Source of the DNA: Glebionis coronaria
Lineage: Eukaryota > Streptophyta > Magnoliopsida > Asterales > Asteraceae
Assembly: GCA_025667525.1 (NCBI GenBank)
Contig: CM046876.1
Coordinates: 536,288,038-536,352,037, forward strand
Direction of reading: 5' to 3'
DNA: 64,000 bases
Shown here: positions 37,572 through 49,075 of the stretch, in pieces
Layout of the letters: every line of letters begins with the position of its first letter
Numbering within the stretch: position 1 is the first letter of the stretch
Made by a program: the position numbers and the translations under genes
Notes under the pieces: generated by a model
What the model saw: only the letters and a program-made list of their open reading frames with translations
Databases searched by the model: none
Told to the model about the DNA's origin: nothing

Positions 37572-38036
37572 TGTTAGGACCATTGTAATAGTTATATGTA
37601 ATAGGTAGACTAGGAGGTATGTAGTTCCTCCTGGTCCTAGTCGTAGTAGGAGCAAGTCCTGCTCCTGGTCCTAGTCGAAGTCAAACTTTATTATTTACTT
37701 AATATTCTGTTAGGATATGCATGAGATATGTTAGGAAAGGATATGCATATCAGTTTTACACGTTTTCATTAATGATGTATTAGGGTTTCCTTGTAGTATA
37801 AAAGGAACCTTAGGCAGAAGGGTTATACACACCTTCACAAAACGTAGTTCTAGTCTTTATCAATATTAGAAATCCTTAGAAAGGATCAAGTTTTTATAGT
37901 TATTCTGTTTCTCTTGTTTATATTTATATTCTACATTCATATTGTGTATAGAGTCTCTTTGTGATTTGACTTGTGATTACAGAAGTCATTCACCGGTCCT
38001 GACAGGCTGCAAGATCTACTTCTGGTAGACCCATCA
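37572..38036 (+). repeat. Copia-2 5' LTR (465 bp)
   Basis: TGTTAGGACC...AGACCCATCA. TATA box TATAAAAG at 37797-37804. Confidence 0.95.
37797..37804 (+). promoter_or_regulatory. TATA box of the Copia-2 LTR
   Basis: TATAAAAG after TTTCCTTGTAG; repeated in the 3' LTR at 49489-49496. Confidence 0.7.
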
Positions 38037-38038
38037 AG

Positions 38039-38054
38039 TGGTATCAGAGCCTGG
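38039..38054 (+). promoter_or_regulatory. Copia-2 primer-binding site
   Basis: TGGTATCAGAGCCTGG, the standard initiator tRNA-Met site, two bases after the LTR. Confidence 0.93.
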
Positions 38055-38109
38055 GAGGGTCTCTATACAAGCAGAATCAAGTTCTTTTATTACTAACAAT
38101 CTGTTTATC

Positions 38110-40845
38110 ATGTCTGCCTCAACTTCTACTCAAACAGGAGAAGAAGGCACTCCTAAAATTGTGCAACCTCAGCAGATCCTGGCTACGGTTTCCAACACGA
38201 ATGGAAAATTCCCTCTTCTGAAGAAAGGTGAATATGATAACTGGGCAATGAAGATGGAATGGTGGATCACCAACACTGATCAAGATCTTTGGAAGATCAT
38301 TCTGAATGGAAACAGCAGAAAGCTTACTGGACGAGACAAGAACGGTAATATTACTCTTCTTGACCCTAAAACTCATGAGGAAATCATCGCTATTCAGAAG
38401 GAGGTAAAAGCAAAAACAATTTTGCTTCAATCTCTTCCTGAAGATCACATGGGTGACTTCTACCATTTGGATGATGCCAGAGAGATCTGGAATGGCATAA
38501 AAGCAAGGTTTGGCGGGAATGAGGAGTCAAAGAAAATGCGAAGGTCCATGCTGAGAGATGAATTCACAGAGTTCAAAATCTCAGAAACTGAAGGTCTGAA
38601 TCAAGGATATGATAGGTTCCAGAAGATATTGAGCCAGTTGAATCAACTTCGGTCCAAGCCTGATGATGGTGATGTTAATGCAAGGTTTCTTAAAGCCTTA
38701 CCCTACTCTTGGAACCAGGTGGTAATCTCTCTTAAAGCCAAAGGTGGGCTTGATTATCTCAGTTTTGATGATTTGTTTCATAGGCTCAGAACCTTCGAAC
38801 CTCATGTGAGAGGATATCCTAGTGACTCTTTTCCCACCCCTGCTAATTCAGCCTTTGTGAGCTCTATGGCATCTAGTCCCATGTCATATGCAAGTAGCCC
38901 GAGCAATACTGTTTCTCCCCAGCATACTATTCAGCATACTGGTGCCATGTCATATGCTTCTAGTCCCATGTCTTCTACTCCTGATCCTGCTGCCAAGTCT
39001 GGTAGTATGGTAGAAGCTGTTCTTCATTCTTTTGTGGCTGATGTTACTGCTGAACAACAACTTGCGTTTGATGACTTCAAACAGATCGATAAGCTTGATC
39101 TGGATGAGATAGATCTTAAATGGCAGATGGCCATGCTTACTCTTAGGGTTCACAAGTTTGAGAAGAAAGCAGGAAGGAAGTTTAATTACAACCCTCGGGA
39201 GCCAGCAAGATTCGATAGAAGCAAGGTACGTTGCTATAACTGCCAGCAACAGGGTCACTTTGCAAGAGAGTGCCCTAGCAAGAATGATCAGGAGAAGAGC
39301 AGGTACTCCGCTTTCAAGGTTCAGGAGGTTAAAGATGACAAAAAGGCATTGGTATCTGTTGACTCTATGGTCAACTGGAATGATCATCAGGCTTCTACTC
39401 TGGAATCAGCGAAATCCACGAATGACGTGTTGGCAATGATTGCTGGGAATCTCTTCGATGCAGAAGAAGCAGAAGAGTTTGCTCTTATGGGCATCTCACC
39501 TCAGGTACAACATTGTCCTCTTGGTTGTCATGATAAATACACAGAACTGTTGTCCCAATTTAATGAAGTAAATGATCAAAATGATAAGTATTATTTAGAG
39601 GTTCAAGCCTATAAAGCTTCATTAAACACATTGGAACAACAAAAGAAGTGGTTACAAGATACACAACGTGCGTATGAGGATAAAATCAGGATACTAAGCA
39701 TTGATTTAGAAAACACTACAAATATGCTTAAATATACAGAAATTGAAAGAGATGCTCGTATCAAAGAAAAAGAGGAGATGCAAGCTAAATTAGATGCTAC
39801 AATGTTAAGATTTGACAAATGGCAAAAGGCACCTAAAAATCTTTCAAAATTAATTGATAGTAGCATGTCTGGCAGAACTAAAAGAGGCTTAGGATTTGAA
39901 AAATATATTGATTCTGAAGATGTATTTGATTTATCTTTCTCAAGCGTCTTTGATGCCGACAAAGAGGATGAGGGCAAACCTAGTTACAATAGGTTTAAAC
40001 CAGCAGCAGAAATGCATGCTGTCCCTCCTCCTCTTACTGGAACTTTCATGCCCACCTCATGGCATAATGACTCGGATGGATCACAGATGCTTGAGTCCCC
40101 AACAAGTTCTACTAATACTAACGACTTTGTCTCATGTACTTTCAGTGACAAAGCCGGTGACTCTGCATCTAATGGTTCAAGTGAAGAGTCAAGACCTACG
40201 AGTTCCAAGTCGGATGAACATGCTGCTACTGGTGCTAGGAAGTGTGAAGAAAAAGTTGCTGTCAAGTCAAGTGTGTCTGGTCCTTGTTTATTGAGTCCTA
40301 GGAAGAATGTTTTTCCTAGAAATCTGTGTAATAAAGTAGGCAGTATGAAACAGTCTCATTCTAATAAAAGGTCTTTCAAAACATGTTTTGTTTGTGGCAG
40401 TTCCTTTCATTTAATTAAAGATTGTGATTATTATGACACACATGCATCTGTTAATCATGCTTTACTTGCTCCTGGTTCACCAGGAGCTGCTCCATATGCT
40501 ACTAGAAGACTTAATCCTAGTGCTCCAATGTTTCATACTTCTAGAGTATCCTCTCCTTTCACGTCTGATTATTGGAGAGAAAATGGATTCCAAACAACTA
40601 GCAATTATTTTCCAAATTATAATCCAAACTATGCGCATCAGTTTGACCACTCGTATTTTGGTTTGGGAAATTTGGGAACTGCTGTTAAGCCCTCAGCAGG
40701 TTGTTCTTGGTTCAATAACAATACCCATATGATGCATAGACAACCAAGAAACAATAGTGGATCTCATCAATCTTCTCGGCATTCTTCTAATGATCCACAA
40801 GGCAGGCTCAAACCTGAAAAGGTTTGGGTCCCCTTAAGACACTAA
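38110..40845 (+). CDS. Copia-2 gag
   Basis: Start chosen at ATG 38110 (MSASTSTQTGEEGTPKIV); the frame opens upstream only from a GTG inside the primer site. The Gag core spans residues about 30-230 (LKKGEYDNWAMKMEWW, IWNGIKARFGGNEESKKM, FLKALPYSWNQV). A classic zinc knuckle CYNCQQQGHFAREC (Cys-x2-Cys-x4-His-x4-Cys) lies near residue 375, a coiled coil near 490-590, and a second knuckle-like CFVCGSSFHLIKDC near 760. It ends VWVPLRH at TAA 40843-40845. At 911 residues it is long because it includes the spacer normally ahead of protease. The pol frame begins 31 bases later in a different frame. Gag would package the element RNA. Confidence 0.93.
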   Translation: MSASTSTQTGEEGTPKIVQPQQILATVSNTNGKFPLLKKGEYDNWAMKMEWWITNTDQDLWKIILNGNSRKLTGRDKNGNITLLDPKTHEEIIAIQKEVKAKTILLQSLPEDHMGDFYHLDDAREIWNGIKARFGGNEESKKMRRSMLRDEFTEFKISETEGLNQGYDRFQKILSQLNQLRSKPDDGDVNARFLKALPYSWNQVVISLKAKGGLDYLSFDDLFHRLRTFEPHVRGYPSDSFPTPANSAFVSSMASSPMSYASSPSNTVSPQHTIQHTGAMSYASSPMSSTPDPAAKSGSMVEAVLHSFVADVTAEQQLAFDDFKQIDKLDLDEIDLKWQMAMLTLRVHKFEKKAGRKFNYNPREPARFDRSKVRCYNCQQQGHFARECPSKNDQEKSRYSAFKVQEVKDDKKALVSVDSMVNWNDHQASTLESAKSTNDVLAMIAGNLFDAEEAEEFALMGISPQVQHCPLGCHDKYTELLSQFNEVNDQNDKYYLEVQAYKASLNTLEQQKKWLQDTQRAYEDKIRILSIDLENTTNMLKYTEIERDARIKEKEEMQAKLDATMLRFDKWQKAPKNLSKLIDSSMSGRTKRGLGFEKYIDSEDVFDLSFSSVFDADKEDEGKPSYNRFKPAAEMHAVPPPLTGTFMPTSWHNDSDGSQMLESPTSSTNTNDFVSCTFSDKAGDSASNGSSEESRPTSSKSDEHAATGARKCEEKVAVKSSVSGPCLLSPRKNVFPRNLCNKVGSMKQSHSNKRSFKTCFVCGSSFHLIKDCDYYDTHASVNHALLAPGSPGAAPYATRRLNPSAPMFHTSRVSSPFTSDYWRENGFQTTSNYFPNYNPNYAHQFDHSYFGLGNLGTAVKPSAGCSWFNNNTHMMHRQPRNNSGSHQSSRHSSNDPQGRLKPEKVWVPLRH

Positions 40846-40876
40846 CTTTTGTATTGTTATTATCTTGTTTTTGTAG
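40822..40876 (+). other. Candidate 55-nt intron between gag and pol
   Basis: AAG|GT at 40821/40822, CACTAAC at 40840-40846 (branch-point consensus; its TAA is also the gag stop), a T-rich tract, and TTTTTGTAG at 40868-40876. Removal of 55 nt (3n+1) leaves codon AAG followed by GTT and puts pol exactly in frame with gag. The donor is weak (GTTTGG) and 55 nt is very short for a plant intron. Stronger donors in the same phase exist upstream at 39226 (AAG|GTACGT) and 39505 (CAG|GTACAA). Confidence 0.45.
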
Positions 40877-43800
40877 GTTACTCCATACCAGGATCCTAGT
40901 CTAGGCATTGTTGATAGCGGTTGCTCTAGGAGCATGACTGGCAATAAAAGCCTTCTCTCTAACTTTGTACCATTTTATGGGGGCAAGGTCTATTTTGGTG
41001 GAGGTGAAGGCAGAATCACTGGCAAAGGAACGATAAAGACTCCAAATCTAAACTTTGAGCAGGTCTACTATGTGGAAGCACTTCAACACTTCAACTTGAT
41101 ATCGGTCTCTCAGATTTGTGACAAGAAGCAGTTTGTACTCTTCACCGATACTGATGCACTTGTGCTCTCCAAAGATTTTAAGCTTCCGGATGACTCACAA
41201 GTTTTACTCAGAATCCCTAGAAGACACAATCTATATAGCATCAAGTTGAATGAAGTCAACCCTACTGGTCAACTAGCATGTCTGGTTGCAAAAGCCTCGG
41301 AAGATGAAGCCACAAAATGGCACCGAAGGATGGGACATGTGAACTTCAAGACCATTCACAAACTTGCCAATTTGAATCTGGTCTCTGGTTTACCTCCCAA
41401 GACGTTTAGAAATGACATAAATTGTGTTGCTTGCAGCAAAGGCAAACAACACAAAGCATCCTTCAAGGCCATTACTGCTTTAAGTCTCATTACTGAACCA
41501 TTGCAGCTTCTACACATGGACTTATTTGGTCCTACTTCCATCAGAAGCATAGACCACAAGCAATTCTGTTTGGTGGTGACTGATGGTTATAGCAGGTTTG
41601 CGTGGGTGTTTTTCATGGCTGCCAAAAGTGAGACCTACTCAATTCTTCGAGATTTTCTTACCTTGATAGAGAATCAGTTGTCCAAGAAAGTTAAAGGTAT
41701 TCGATGCGACAATGGAACCGAGTTTAAAAATAGAGACCTCATCGCACTTTGCAATGCTAAGGGCATCAAAAGAGATTATAGTGCTGCTAGGACTCCTCAA
41801 CAGAATGGTGTGGCAGAAAGAAAGAACCGGACACTAATAGAAGCAGCAAGAACTATGCTTGCCGATTCCAAGCTTCCGACCATGTTCTGGACAGAAGCTG
41901 TTAATACTGCAAGTTATGTTTTGAATAGGGTGTCTATTACCAATCCACACAAGAAAACACCTTATGAGCTGCTCACGGGCAAAGTTCCAAATATTGCTCA
42001 TTTGAAGCCTTTTGGGTGTCCAGTCACCATTCTGAATACTAGTGACTATTTGGGGAAGTTTGATGGCAAGGCTGATGAAGGATATATTGTAGGATATTCA
42101 GCTCATTCTCGGGCGTATCGTGTCTACAATCTTCAAGACAAACGGATAATTGAAACTATTAATCTCAGGTATTTTGAGGAGAAGACAAACATACAAGGAA
42201 CAGGTCCAGAATGGTATTTTGATCTTGATTATCTTAGTGATTCGTTAGGATATTTTCGTTTCAAAACTAACCATGATGCAGGACCACAAGTGTTTGCTAC
42301 TTCAAGTACTGGTGTTCCTTCTAGTCTTTCTGATTCAGATGATGAGGATGACATTTTTGTGGTTCCATCCTATTCCACCACGGTTTCTCCTACTCCTCCT
42401 AGTGATGCAACTCCATTGGATGTACAGGACTCCCAAGCAGCTCTTGATACTCTTCTCAAGCAACAACAAGAAGCTACTAAAGCAGCGGCTCAAGGTAGTT
42501 TTGAGTTTCCCTTGGTTGCACCTACTGACAAAGTTGCTCCTGGTACTCCAGCTTCTGCTCCTAGTGCTAGTCACTCACCTACTGGTACTCCGGCTAGTGA
42601 GTCTGCTTCCAATACACGTTTCTCCAGTCCTTCTGATTTGGGGAATCATGAAAAGAAGTCTTCTACCAAGCTGGATGATATACATAAACAACCGGTAGAC
42701 GGGATTTTCCAAAACGCTTCATATGATGCTGATTTTGTTGGTGATCTCAATAACTTGGCACCAGAAGTGGAGGTTTCTTCCAATCCAGTCTTGCAACCAC
42801 ATAAAGACCATCCTACCACTCAAATTATTGGCGATCCTGGTTCTACCGTCAAGACACGCAGAATGCAGCAGAAGGCCTCGTCTGATCATCATGCTCTTGT
42901 GGGCTATATTGAGGATCAAAAGCGTAATAATCATACGGACTTTCAACACTGTTTGTTTGCTTGTTTTCTTTCACGGGTGGAACCTAGGTCTGTTTCACAT
43001 GCTCTTGAGGATCAAAGTAGGGTGGAGGCTATGCAGGAGGAAATGCAGCAATTCTTGTTTCAGAATGTTTGGGTTCTGGTTGACTTACCAGATGGGAAGA
43101 CAGCTATCAATACCAAATGGATTCTCAAAAACAAGAAGGATGCACGGGGAATTGTTGTCAGGAATAAAGCTAGGCTTGTCGCACAAGGACACACTCAAAT
43201 TGAGGGCATTGATTATACTGAAGTCTTTGCGCCTGTTGCAAGGATTGAGGCCATTCGTCTGTTTTTGGCCTTTGCTTCGTATGTTGGCTTTACGGTGTTC
43301 CAGATGGATGTCAAGAGTGCATTTCTCTATGGAAAACTTGACGAGGAAGTGTATGTTACTCAACCTAAGGGGTTTGTTGATCCACTTCATCCCAAGAAAG
43401 TCTACAAGGTGGTCAAGGCTCTTTATGGGTTACATCAGGCTCCTAGAGCCTGGTATGAGCGTCTCTCCACTTTCTTGTTAAAGAATGGCTATAGAAGAGG
43501 TACTATTGACAAGACACTCTTTCTTCGGCGGAACTCCAAGGATATTATTCTTGTTCAGGTTTATGTGGAGGACATTATCTTTGGTTCTACAAGGAAGGAG
43601 TGGTGTGATGAGTTTGAACACTTGATGAAAGGCGAATTTCAGATGAGTGCCATGGGAGAACTGTCATTTTTCCTTGGTCTTCAGGTCAAGCAACAATCGG
43701 ATGGGATTTTCATCAGTCAAGATAAGTATGTTCATGAGATTCTTCAGAAGTTTGACATGGATCCTCTTAGACCAGCAGCAACCCCTTATGAAGTTGCTAA

Positions 43801-44503
43801 ACTCAAACTTAAGAATGAGCCAGATCCACCGGTAAATGTTCATATGTACAGGTCTATGATTGGCTCTCTCATGTATTTGACTGCATCACGTCCAGACATT
43901 ATGTTTGCAGTAAGTGCTTGTTCTAGACACCAGGTGACTCCAACGGTTTCGAACTTAAATGCAGTGAAGAAGATTTTCAAGTATATCAAGGCTCAACCTA
44001 AATTGGGTCTATGGTATCCTAGAGAATCTCCCTTTGTTCTTGAAGCATACAGTGATAGTGATTATGCTGGTGCTAATAATGATAGGAAGTATACTACTGG
44101 TGGTTGTCAATTTTTGGGTCGTCAGCTTATTTCATGGCAATGTAAGAAACAGACAATCGTAGCTACTTCTTCCACAGAAGCTGAATATGTAGCTGCTGCT
44201 AGTTGCTGTGGTCAAGTTTTATGGATCAAAAATCAGATGTTGGAGTATGGGTTCAATTTTATGAATACCAAAATTTTTATTGACAATCAAAGCACTATTT
44301 GTATTGTGAAGAATCCTGTATTTCATCAGCGGACGAAACATATTGAGATTCGGCATCATTTTATACGCGATGCAAATGAGAAGAAGCTGATACAGGTTCT
44401 TAAAGTTCATACGGATGACAATGTTGCTGATTTGCTGACTAAAGCTTTTGATGGTCCTCGGTTTAACCACTTGGTGGTTCATATTGGGATGGTCAATCCG
44501 TGA
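40877..44503 (+). CDS. Copia-2 pol (protease, integrase, reverse transcriptase, RNase H)
   Basis: The frame is open from 40877, after TAG 40874-40876; the first ATG is 40934, inside protease, so translation must come by splicing or another recoding from gag. Protease motif [13 protein letters not shown] at about residue 11. Integrase zinc finger ([17 protein letters not shown]) and catalytic [23 protein letters not shown] (residues about 135-320). Reverse transcriptase about 715-960, with the catalytic box VYVEDIIFG where the family has YVDD: the first catalytic Asp is Glu (GAG, near 43567). RNase H has SDSDYAG, STEAEYV and IDNQST. About 1208 codons with no stop. In studied reverse transcriptases this Asp binds catalytic metal and a Glu there abolishes or cripples activity, so the enzyme is probably dead. 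Confidence 0.95.
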   Translation, partial: VTPYQDPSLGIVDSGCSRSMTGNKSLLSNFVPFYGGKVYFGGGEGRITGKGTIKTPNLNFEQVYYVEALQHFNLISVSQICDKKQFVLFTDTDALVLSKDFKLPDDSQVLLRIPRRHNLYSIKLNEVNPTGQLACLVAKASEDEATKWHRRMGHVNFKTIHKLANLNLVSGLPPKTFRNDINCVACSKGKQHKASFKAITALSLITEPLQLLHMDLFGPTSIRSIDHKQFCLVVTDGYSRFAWVFFMAAKSETYSILRDFLTLIENQLSKKVKGIRCDNGTEFKNRDLIALCNAKGIKRDYSAARTPQQNGVAERKNRTLIEAARTMLADSKLPTMFWTEAVNTASYVLNRVSITNPHKKTPYELLTGKVPNIAHLKPFGCPVTILNTSDYLGKFDGKADEGYIVGYSAHSRAYRVYNLQDKRIIETINLRYFEEKTNIQGTGPEWYFDLDYLSDSLGYFRFKTNHDAGPQVFATSSTGVPSSLSDSDDEDDIFVVPSYSTTVSPTPPSDATPLDVQDSQAALDTLLKQQQEATKAAAQGSFEFPLVAPTDKVAPGTPASAPSASHSPTGTPASESASNTRFSSPSDLGNHEKKSSTKLDDIHKQPVDGIFQNASYDADFVGDLNNLAPEVEVSSNPVLQPHKDHPTTQIIGDPGSTVKTRRMQQKASSDHHALVGYIEDQKRNNHTDFQHCLFACFLSRVEPRSVSHALEDQSRVEAMQEEMQQFLFQNVWVLVDLPDGKTAINTKWILKNKKDARGIVVRNKARLVAQGHTQIEGIDYTEVFAPVARIEAIRLFLAFASYVGFTVFQMDVKSAFLYGKLDEEVYVTQPKGFVDPLHPKKVYKVVKALYGLHQAPRAWYERLSTFLLKNGYRRGTIDKTLFLRRNSKDIILVQVYVEDIIFGSTRKEWCDEFEHLMKGEFQMSAMGELSFFLGLQVKQQSDGIFISQDKYVHEILQKFDMDPLRPAATPYEVAKLKLKNEPDPPVNVHMYRSMIGSLMYLTASRPDIMFAVSACSRHQVTPTVSNLNAVKKIFKYIKAQPKLGLWYPRESPFVLEAYSDSDYAGANNDRKYTTGGCQFLGRQLISWQCKKQTIVATSSTEAEYVAAASCCGQVLWIKNQMLEYGFNFMNTKIFIDNQSTICIVKNPVFHQRTKHIEIRHHFIRDANEKKLIQVLKVHTDDNVADLLTKAFDGPRFNHLVVHIGMVNP

Positions 44504-45132
44504 CGTCTCGGATTGAGGGGAGGCAAAGCCTAAGGGGAGGCTTTGTGTACATATTAGGTCAGTCTAACGTATTCATAGTATTTAACAACATAATTTCTTG
44601 GTTATGGTGGTGTGTGGTACTTCTGATGGAGGATTTTTGCTCTCTTCTGATGGATATGGCCTTATATGACTGGCTTCTGGTCCTCTTTGGTCAGCTTCTA
44701 GTTCTGCTTGGTTGCCTTCTGGTGGTTTAAAATCCTTCCATGTCTATTGGTGTTTGACTCTTGGTACTGGTACTGGTCTGGCTACTGTTCATTCTTTTTG
44801 TCCTGTGTTAATCACGTTTTGCTCCTGGTCTGACTATTGTGTACTTTGACTTTTGGTCAACGCTCCCAATACTGGGGTTTACAAGTTTGAATTCAGCAAA
44901 TAAATTGGGGGTAAGTTATTATGTTAAAAAGGGCAAGTGGTTAGTATGCCATTATGGTTTAATTTGAAAGGGCAACCCCCCATTAATAGGGGTCAATGAA
45001 CAGTTACCATTTTCTTCCTATATGGTCAACATACATCCTTGACTCACTCATTACAATTAAAACACACACAAAAACCGCTTCTACTCCTTTCATCCCAATC
45101 CAAATCCCTCTTCCATCCATTCATCAAGATTC
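44504..45132 (+). other. Spacer between Copia-2 pol and ORF3
   Basis: Non-coding, with low-complexity CTTCTGGT/GGTCTGGCT runs and, just before ORF3, a C/A-rich leader-like stretch (CAAATCCCTCTTCCATCC, 45102-45119). It may act as an internal promoter and leader for ORF3; no TATA box stands out. Confidence 0.5.
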
Positions 45133-48100
45133 ATGGCTGCTCTTGCTTATCAACCTGCTCATAATCGTGTTGCTTATCTGGGTGATGGTCCTAATCGTGA
45201 ACATTTTGCTGATATCTTGGAGTTTATTGAAGCTTCAAACTTAAGGTTTGCATTTACAGTTTGTCCTACAATATATGATAGTGTGGTACGTCAATTTTGG
45301 GCGTCGGCTGAGCTTGTGAATGTGGCTGGACGTCCACGAGCACTCCATGCTACCATAGATGGACGTGCTTATGTGGTCACTGAAGCATCTATTCGCTCTT
45401 CTCTTCATCTTCAGGACGAGGAGGGTATTGTATCCCTTCCCAATTCGGAAGTATTAGAGGGTATGGCTGCCATAGGTTATGAACATGGGGGGAAGTTTAA
45501 CTTCCAAAAGAATAGGTTTTCCCCTCAGTGGAAGCTTCTGGTTCACTATTTAATCCATTGTTTGAGTCCTAAGTCGGGGAGTTGGGATGCGTTCCCTACT
45601 CCTTTGGCTACTGGTCTTATATGTTTAGCCCAGGGTAGAGTGTTTAACTTTTCATATTATTTATTTGAGGGGATGGCTAGTAATTTGTCAACTGCTGGTT
45701 CTAGGAAGAAATTTCTTATGTACCCTAGGTTTATTCAACAAATACTTGTTTGCATTCCACGTGATAGGGCTGAGCATGTACCATCTAAACTAACAGCGAA
45801 AGTGTATTACAATATGATGAATGGGTTTACTGGGGATTGGAGGCCACTGACTCAAGCCATGATGGGATTGGCTCAGGGTCCTATAGGTCAGGAGGAGGAG
45901 GCTCCTGAGTTGGTTGTGTTAGATGATGACCCCATGGAGGGGGAGGAGGCTCCTACTGGTGGTGACATTCCTGTGGTAGAGGAGGAGCTAGTTGCGGAGG
46001 TGGTGGTTGAAAAACCATCCCCTTCCAAGGCTGGTCCTTCCTCCGTTCCACACCAGTCTCCATTTGTGGAGACTCCACCTCCTAGCCCTGCCCCACACTC
46101 GACTGATATCCCGTTTACTACTAGTTCTCCATAGGTTGACCCCAATGTTGCTTCGGACTCCCGTGATGCTTTCCCTGAACCAAGTTCTCTTGGTGGGCAG
46201 GCGGAGGAGCCTACTACACTGACATCTTTGCTAGATCTTATGCACAGGTACCATGAGAGGATGCTTTGTTTGGAAGCTGACTTGAACCAACATCGGAAGC
46301 TCACAAGGGAGTTTGTTCTTCCTCTGGCCGATCGTATTAAGGTATTGGAGAATCAACAGCGTCGTCGCAAGAAGCATGTGGTTCTTTCGGATTCTGAGGA
46401 TGAGGGCGCGGAGCATGTTGAGGATGGCTTGACGTTGCTGGCAAAGGCTGCCTTTGCTGATAAAGTTTATGATGATCTGCCTGGTCCTCCAATGTCCTCC
46501 AATGCTCCTTCTTCTAGTGCTATTCCCCCTTCTATGGGTGGTGATTCTGATGCTGCTGCTGGTTCTCATGCTGGTCCCTCTAATGATCCGAAGGGAAAAG
46601 CTCCAATGACTGATTCTCCATCTCCCACCCGCAAGCGCTCTCGTCGACAGCTTGAAGAAGACAGACTTGGTGAAGAGGCTGCTCGTCGGGTTCAGGCTGA
46701 GATTGATGAGGAGGATAGAGCTGCTGAGGAAGAGCTTCGTGAGCGAAGGCATGCGCAGATTCAGCATGATGCTATGCACTGGACTGATGGTGAATGGATG
46801 CAAGTGTTGACTGTTCTCACTCGGGATTATGCTCAGTTTAAAGATTTGTTGGGTGATGATGTTGATGAACACAATTGTATTCCGCGTGCTATGGTGATGA
46901 TGCGTAAGCATCAGTTGACTCTTGCTGAAGAACTCAAGAAACAGCGAAGGAACAGACTTCTTTCTCGGACTGAGCAGCGCCAGCAGATGCAACGTTACGT
47001 GAAATATCAATCTGCTGCTCATTTCAATGCTCCGTGGTCTTGGAATCGGGTGTGAGCTTTGACATTTGATGAGCTTAAGGTTCTTTATGAGAAGATGGTG
47101 AAGCGTCAGAGTCAACCTATACCGGAAAGATTTATTTACCATCCTCGTGGTGTGACTGCTTCTATGCCTACTGCTTCTACTGCTCCTTCGTCTGTGCCCA
47201 TTCCTGGTTCAGATGGTAGTTCTTCTGGTTCTGGTGCTGTTTCTGTTGGTCCTTCTACTACACCCTTGGTTGCTCCTATTGGTTCTACTGTTGGTCCTGC
47301 TACTACCATCTTTGTTACGACCACCACCACTCATGCTTCCACCACCACACCTGTTACTCCTACCACCACCCATGTTCCTGCAAGTGCTTTTGTTGATCCC
47401 ACCATACCTACTGCTGCTACATCTGATGTGCCATCTTCATCACCACAAGTTCCTGGCACACAACCTAATCCTACTTCTGATGCAGCACCTAGTGGTTCTT
47501 TGGGTGGACATGTTCATGAGTCTACTTCTACTGCTGCTCCTGCTGTTGCTGAAGTTCAGGTGAAGGTTGAATCCACTCCTTCGGCCCCAACGCCTCGACG
47601 TTCCACTCGCCTGAAACTTACTCGTCGTGTTCGCCGCGGTAAATCAGTTCCTTTTGAGAAACGTGATCCTGAGAACTTAATTGATGCAGCTTCGGATAGC
47701 GATTCTGACTTACCCTTGGGCAATGGAAGTATTACGGGTTATACGGTTGAGAGGTCTACAACACTTCCTGGTGGCGTCTCCCATCGGATAACTTTGAGTG
47801 ATGGGACTGTGCGATTGGTCACGGGCTTGCAGGGTGTGTTATCATGGGCTGACCGTATGGATCTTATGGCGTTGTTTGGGCTTGTTGATTCTAGTATGCC
47901 GTTTAACCCCATGGCGGTGTCTTCCTGGCCTGGTATCCGTCTTTGGGCCGATCTCAAGCTTATGTTGGATCCTCCTCCATCTGCTACTCCTTTGGGCGTA
48001 TGGAAGGATCAAATGCAATGGGAGATTGTTCGCTGGAAGCTTTATGCTGGATGTGGAGTTCATGTGTTGGAGTTAGGTTCTGGTCATGTGGTGTTTATGT

Positions 48101-48270
48101 TGACGGATGTTGTGTATCCTTTGACTATTTCTTCCATGGAAACAATGCTGGCAAGTCACTTGCAGATTTCTACTGCTCCTTCTGGGAATGAGTCGAGTAT
48201 GGCTACATCTTTGGTGGAGGGTATTCAAGCACGGTTGCTAGCGGATAAGAAGGCCGCTTCTGGTATGTAA
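45133..48270 (+). pseudogene. Copia-2 ORF3, extra 3' ORF with two stop codons
   Basis: One frame of 1046 codons broken by TAG at 46132-46134 and TGA at 47053-47055. The conserved N-terminal domain (about residues 1-230) has REHFADILEFIEASNLRFAF, TIYDSVVRQFW and SPQWKLLVHYLIHCLS, a domain that follows pol in many Asteraceae Copia elements. A Pro/Glu-rich linker, a charged coiled-coil region (EEAARRVQAEIDEEDRAAEE), a Thr/Ser/Pro-rich stretch (about 690-800) and a C-terminal domain with hydrophobic parts follow. I do not know its function and see no clear signal peptide or transmembrane anchor to call it env-like. Both stops are explained by single C-to-T changes. Confidence 0.82.
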
Positions 48271-48589
48271 GGTGAATGGGTTGTAAGTGCTTATATATTT
48301 GAATTTTTGTTCTTATTATGATTCTTTTCACCAATATGTACAGTGATTGGTGACTTTTATTCTTTATAGTTAAATAAAAAAAAAAAAAAAACAAACAAAT
48401 CACACAAACTAATAATAAAAAAAAAAAAAAACTTTTTATATAATATCTGCTTATACTTTAACACAGTTTAGCTTTTATACTTGTACATAATATCCCTTGG
48501 CTGGTTCAAAATGTGGTTCCTGGTTTGAGATTGTTCTGGTACTTGGTTTCACTTGGTGTTGGACGTGGTCCACACAACAAATGGTTCTC

Positions 48590-49075
48590 AACTTACCATG
48601 TCTCATCGACAAGGAAAAGTTGATTCACCTTGAGGGTACGGCTCATGGTGCGATTATCAAATCCGTTGATGGTTGCCAGGTTACCTAAAACTGGATGGTT
48701 TTCACTTGCCATAGTCTTGGACTGAAAAGTGGCTAATCCAAGGGGGTACGGCTCTTGGTAAAGATCTTATAAAATCCGTTGATAGCTGTAATAGCTTGCT
48801 TAAAGCTATAGGGTGTTCAACTCACCGATGCTTCATTGCTAAGAGTTGGCGAGTCCAGAGGGGTACGGCTTCTGGTAAAGACGCATCAAATCCGTTGACG
48901 GCTGTGATGGTTTGCCTAAAATCATCAGGGTACTCCCACTCACCATTGATTCACGTTCTAAGAGTTGGGCTGGGTTCTAGTCTCCCAGGGTGATGCTTAT
49001 TCCACCAGAATGACTAGCTAGCCCAAGAGCGAGCAGCTACTTGGTAAAGGCTAATCAAATCTGCTCATGTTGCTG
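48590..49075 (+). repeat. Degenerate tandem repeat, about 115 bp x 3-4
   Basis: GGGTACGGCTC(T/A)TGGT and ATCAAATCCGTTGA recur near 48634, 48744 and 48861, with a worn copy near 49025, in the 3' non-coding part of Copia-2. Confidence 0.82.

Noticed and set aside
46231..47142. 303-codon minus-strand ORF opposite Copia-2 ORF3
   Set aside because: It is a shadow of the plus frame, with low-complexity composition.
48373..48440. Poly-A runs as a processed-gene tail
   Set aside because: Two A-rich runs follow ORF3 inside Copia-2; no TSD or retrogene context.
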